Positions 15,202 to 16,705 of a DNA stretch of 16,705 nt are shown here, piece after piece. The position numbers were made by a program, and so were the translations under genes. Source of the stretch: an uncultured Collinsella sp. (lineage in GTDB: Bacteria; Actinomycetota; Coriobacteriia; Coriobacteriales; Coriobacteriaceae); NCBI GenBank assembly GCA_900551305.1, contig URVK01000012.1:1-16705 (forward strand). The letters are read 5' to 3'. Below the pieces are notes generated by a model, which worked only from the letters and a program-made list of their open reading frames with translations, made no database searches and was not told the DNA's origin. Positions within the stretch are counted from its first letter, which is position 1. Every line of letters starts with the position of its first letter.

Positions 15202-16089
15202 ATGTTTGACAATGGACCCGTGCCCGGCCGCAACGACGTCTGCTGGTGCGGCAGCGGCAAAAAATATAAGAAATGCCATAGCGCCTTTGATGAGCGCCTC
15301 GAGCGCTTGTGGGAAGAGGGCTGGGAGGTTCTGCCCCGCACGCTCTACAAGACGCCCGCCGATATCGAGGGCATCAAGCGCTCGGCCGCCATCAACGTGG
15401 GTGTGCTCGATTACGTAGGCGAACACATCGCCGCGGGCATGACCACCAACCAGATCGACCAGATAATCTACGACTACACCGTCGAGCACGGCGGCACGCC
15501 GGCCGATCTTAACTACGAGGGCTATCCCAAGAGCGTGTGCACCTCGATCAACGACGTCGTCTGCCACGGTATCCCCTGCGATGCGGATGTGCTGCACGAG
15601 GGCGACATCATCAACGTGGACTGCTCCACGATCCTGGACGGTTACTTTAGTGATTCGAGCCGTATGTTCTGCATCGGCGAGGTCTCGGCCGAGCGCCAGC
15701 GCCTGGTCGACGTCACCCGCGCCAGCGTGGAGGCGGGGCCGGCGGCCGTCAAGCCATGGCTACCGCTGTCCGTGATGGCCGAGGCCGTGCAAAAGACGGT
15801 CGAGGACGCCGGCTTTAGCGTGGTGCGCGAGTACGGCGGACACGGTATCGGTAAGGAGTTCCACGAGGACCCGTTTGTGGGCTTTACCACCGAGGCGCCC
15901 GATGTGGACACCATCATGGCTCCGGGCATGGTCTTTACCATCGAGCCCATGGTCAACGCCGGAGCGCCCGACATCAAGATCAGCAAGGGTGACGGCTGGT
16001 GCGTGCGCACCAAGGACGGCAGCGATTCGGCCCAGTGCGAGGTACAGCTCGTGGTGACCGAGGACGGTTACGAGCTGCTCAGCTGGTAG
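15202..16089 (+). CDS. map: Type I methionine aminopeptidase with N-terminal SEC-C zinc motif
   Basis: The 295-residue enzyme removes the initiator methionine from new proteins in the cytoplasm. The N-terminus carries a SEC-C motif, CWCGSGKKYKKCH, with C14, C16, C25 and H26 as zinc ligands, which in other proteins contacts the ribosome or other partners. The catalytic domain (about 50-293) has H122 (CHGIP), metal ligands D140 and D151 (NVDCSTILDGYFSD), H214 (GGHGIG), E248 (TIEPM) and E280 (QCEVQ), all five ligands in order. AAAGGAAG gives a good ribosome site. The zinc-motif form is a known variant in several Gram-positive groups. A strong terminator follows. Confidence 0.93.
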   Translation: MFDNGPVPGRNDVCWCGSGKKYKKCHSAFDERLERLWEEGWEVLPRTLYKTPADIEGIKRSAAINVGVLDYVGEHIAAGMTTNQIDQIIYDYTVEHGGTPADLNYEGYPKSVCTSINDVVCHGIPCDADVLHEGDIINVDCSTILDGYFSDSSRMFCIGEVSAERQRLVDVTRASVEAGPAAVKPWLPLSVMAEAVQKTVEDAGFSVVREYGGHGIGKEFHEDPFVGFTTEAPDVDTIMAPGMVFTIEPMVNAGAPDIKISKGDGWCVRTKDGSDSAQCEVQLVVTEDGYELLSW

Positions 16090-16098
16090 CTGTGGATG

Positions 16099-16142
16099 CG
16101 CCGGATGCCGACGGGCACGCCCGTCTTGCATCCGGCGTTTTA
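16099..16142 (+). terminator. Terminator of the methionine aminopeptidase gene
   Basis: CGCCGGATGC (16099-16108) pairs perfectly with GCATCCGGCG (16128-16137), followed by TTTTATTT. The loop contains a second small stem (GACGGG with CCCGTC, 16110-16125). Confidence 0.9.
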
Positions 16143-16147
16143 TTTGA

Positions 16148-16203
16148 GCGTTTTGCCTGATAAAGCCTGCCAAAAATGAACCTGTCCCTTTTTGGCAGGC
16201 TGA
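16148..16203. repeat. REP-like hairpin, dispersed repeat family (copy 3)
   Basis: GCCTGCCAAAAA (16165-16176) pairs perfectly over 12 bp with TTTTTGGCAGGC (16189-16200); the loop is TGAACCTGTCCC. It matches the element at 2654-2708 in the stem, the loop and the upstream GCGTTT..GATAAA segment. It lies just after a terminator and 17 nt before the next start codon, so it forms part of that gene's leader or promoter region. Confidence 0.85.
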
Positions 16204-16219
16204 ACGGAGAGGACTGCTT

Positions 16220-16705
16220 GTGAACATCCTGGTTTTGTTGCCCGTCAACGATCGTCACCGCGCGATCCTCGAGTCGAGCGCTCCGGGCGAGGACTTTATC
16301 TACACGAGCTCCGACGCCATCACGCGTGAGCAGGTCGCCAACGCCGACGTGATCTTGGGCAACATTGACCCTGCCCTGCTTACCGCGTGCAAGCACCTCC
16401 AGCTGTTGCAATTGCAGACCGCCGGCTATGACGATTACTTGACCGCCGGCACCGTGCCAGCCGACGCCAAGCTTTCCTGCTCGGTGGGCGCCTACGGCCA
16501 AGCCGTGAGCGAGCACATGTTTGCCATGGTCCTTTCCATGATGAAGCGCCTGCCCGACTATCACGACTTGCAGCGCGAGCATCGCTGGGAGGATTTAGGG
16601 CCGGTCACCTCGCTCAAAAACGCCAATGTGCTGGTGCTGGGCGCGGGCGATATCGGCGGCCACTTCGCCACGCTCTGCCGCGACATGGGCGCGCACGTCC
16701 GCGGC
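16220..16705 (+). CDS. D-isomer specific 2-hydroxyacid dehydrogenase, N-terminal part (cut by window edge)
   Basis: The first 162 codons are present, starting with GTG after GGAGAGGA. LQLQTAGYDDY (62-73) and AYGQAVSEHMFAMVLSMMKR (91-110) are the conserved blocks of the family, and GAGDIG (141-146) is the glycine-rich loop of the NAD-binding domain. Members reduce 2-keto acids or oxidise D-2-hydroxy acids; phosphoglycerate, glyoxylate and lactate dehydrogenases belong here. The substrate arginine and catalytic histidine lie beyond the window, so the reaction cannot be assigned. The next unit after the aminopeptidase terminator and a REP-like hairpin. Confidence 0.85.
   Translation, partial: MNILVLLPVNDRHRAILESSAPGEDFIYTSSDAITREQVANADVILGNIDPALLTACKHLQLLQLQTAGYDDYLTAGTVPADAKLSCSVGAYGQAVSEHMFAMVLSMMKRLPDYHDLQREHRWEDLGPVTSLKNANVLVLGAGDIGGHFATLCRDMGAHVRG

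Noticed and set aside
14382..15341. 319-codon minus-strand open frame over the radical SAM and aminopeptidase genes
   Set aside because: Antisense shadow of two clearly coding genes, with no family resemblance.

Overview
The window reads as chromosomal DNA from a GC-rich anaerobic actinobacterium of the class Coriobacteriia, most likely Collinsella or a close relative. This is inferred from codon use, the protein families and the types of intergenic hairpin; no rRNA or other taxonomic marker is present. No tRNA, rRNA, CRISPR-cas locus or transposase gene was seen. Both ends cut through genes: an HD-domain protein on the left (minus strand) and a D-2-hydroxyacid dehydrogenase on the right (plus strand).

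Left part (1-7184). A partial HD-domain gene diverges from a DXS-like transketolase gene that keeps the thiamine diphosphate site but appears to have lost both arginines that hold the phosphate of glyceraldehyde 3-phosphate in true DXS. Its terminator is followed by about 600 bp of non-coding DNA. That stretch holds a very regular array of six 15-nt repeats in alternating orientation, one every 40-41 bp with different 25-26 nt spacers, and then two REP-like hairpins. A good sigma-70 promoter then drives a polar amino acid (probably glutamate/glutamine type) ABC importer: Tat-type lipoprotein binding protein, an attenuator-like hairpin, two permeases and an ATPase. A class C26 gamma-glutamyl hydrolase follows in the same apparent operon and could release glutamate from gamma-glutamyl compounds.

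Middle part (7219-10852, minus strand). This region is visibly more AT-rich. It contains a DUF2975 membrane protein with a small XRE regulator, then an ABC exporter-like operon (ATPase plus two divergent six-helix permeases) with its own promoter. Inverted repeats carrying CGATAA/TTATCG words lie before both transcription units and may be the regulator's operators. A long perfect hairpin (18-bp stem) marks the right edge of the region.

Right part (10877-16705). An Hpt protein is encoded just downstream of a large regulator with a Cys-rich N-terminal region, a dead GGDEF domain that keeps its c-di-GMP inhibitory site, a receiver domain and an intact HD-GYP phosphodiesterase domain; together they look like an orphan phosphorelay feeding c-di-GMP breakdown. 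Then come an alpha/beta hydrolase (minus), a radical SAM protein of the COG0731 type (plus) and a SEC-C-tagged methionine aminopeptidase with a strong terminator. A second copy of one of the REP-like hairpins follows, and finally the partial dehydrogenase.

The most unusual elements are the phased alternating-repeat array at 2227-2442, the divergent DXS-like enzyme and the multidomain c-di-GMP regulator with its Hpt partner.
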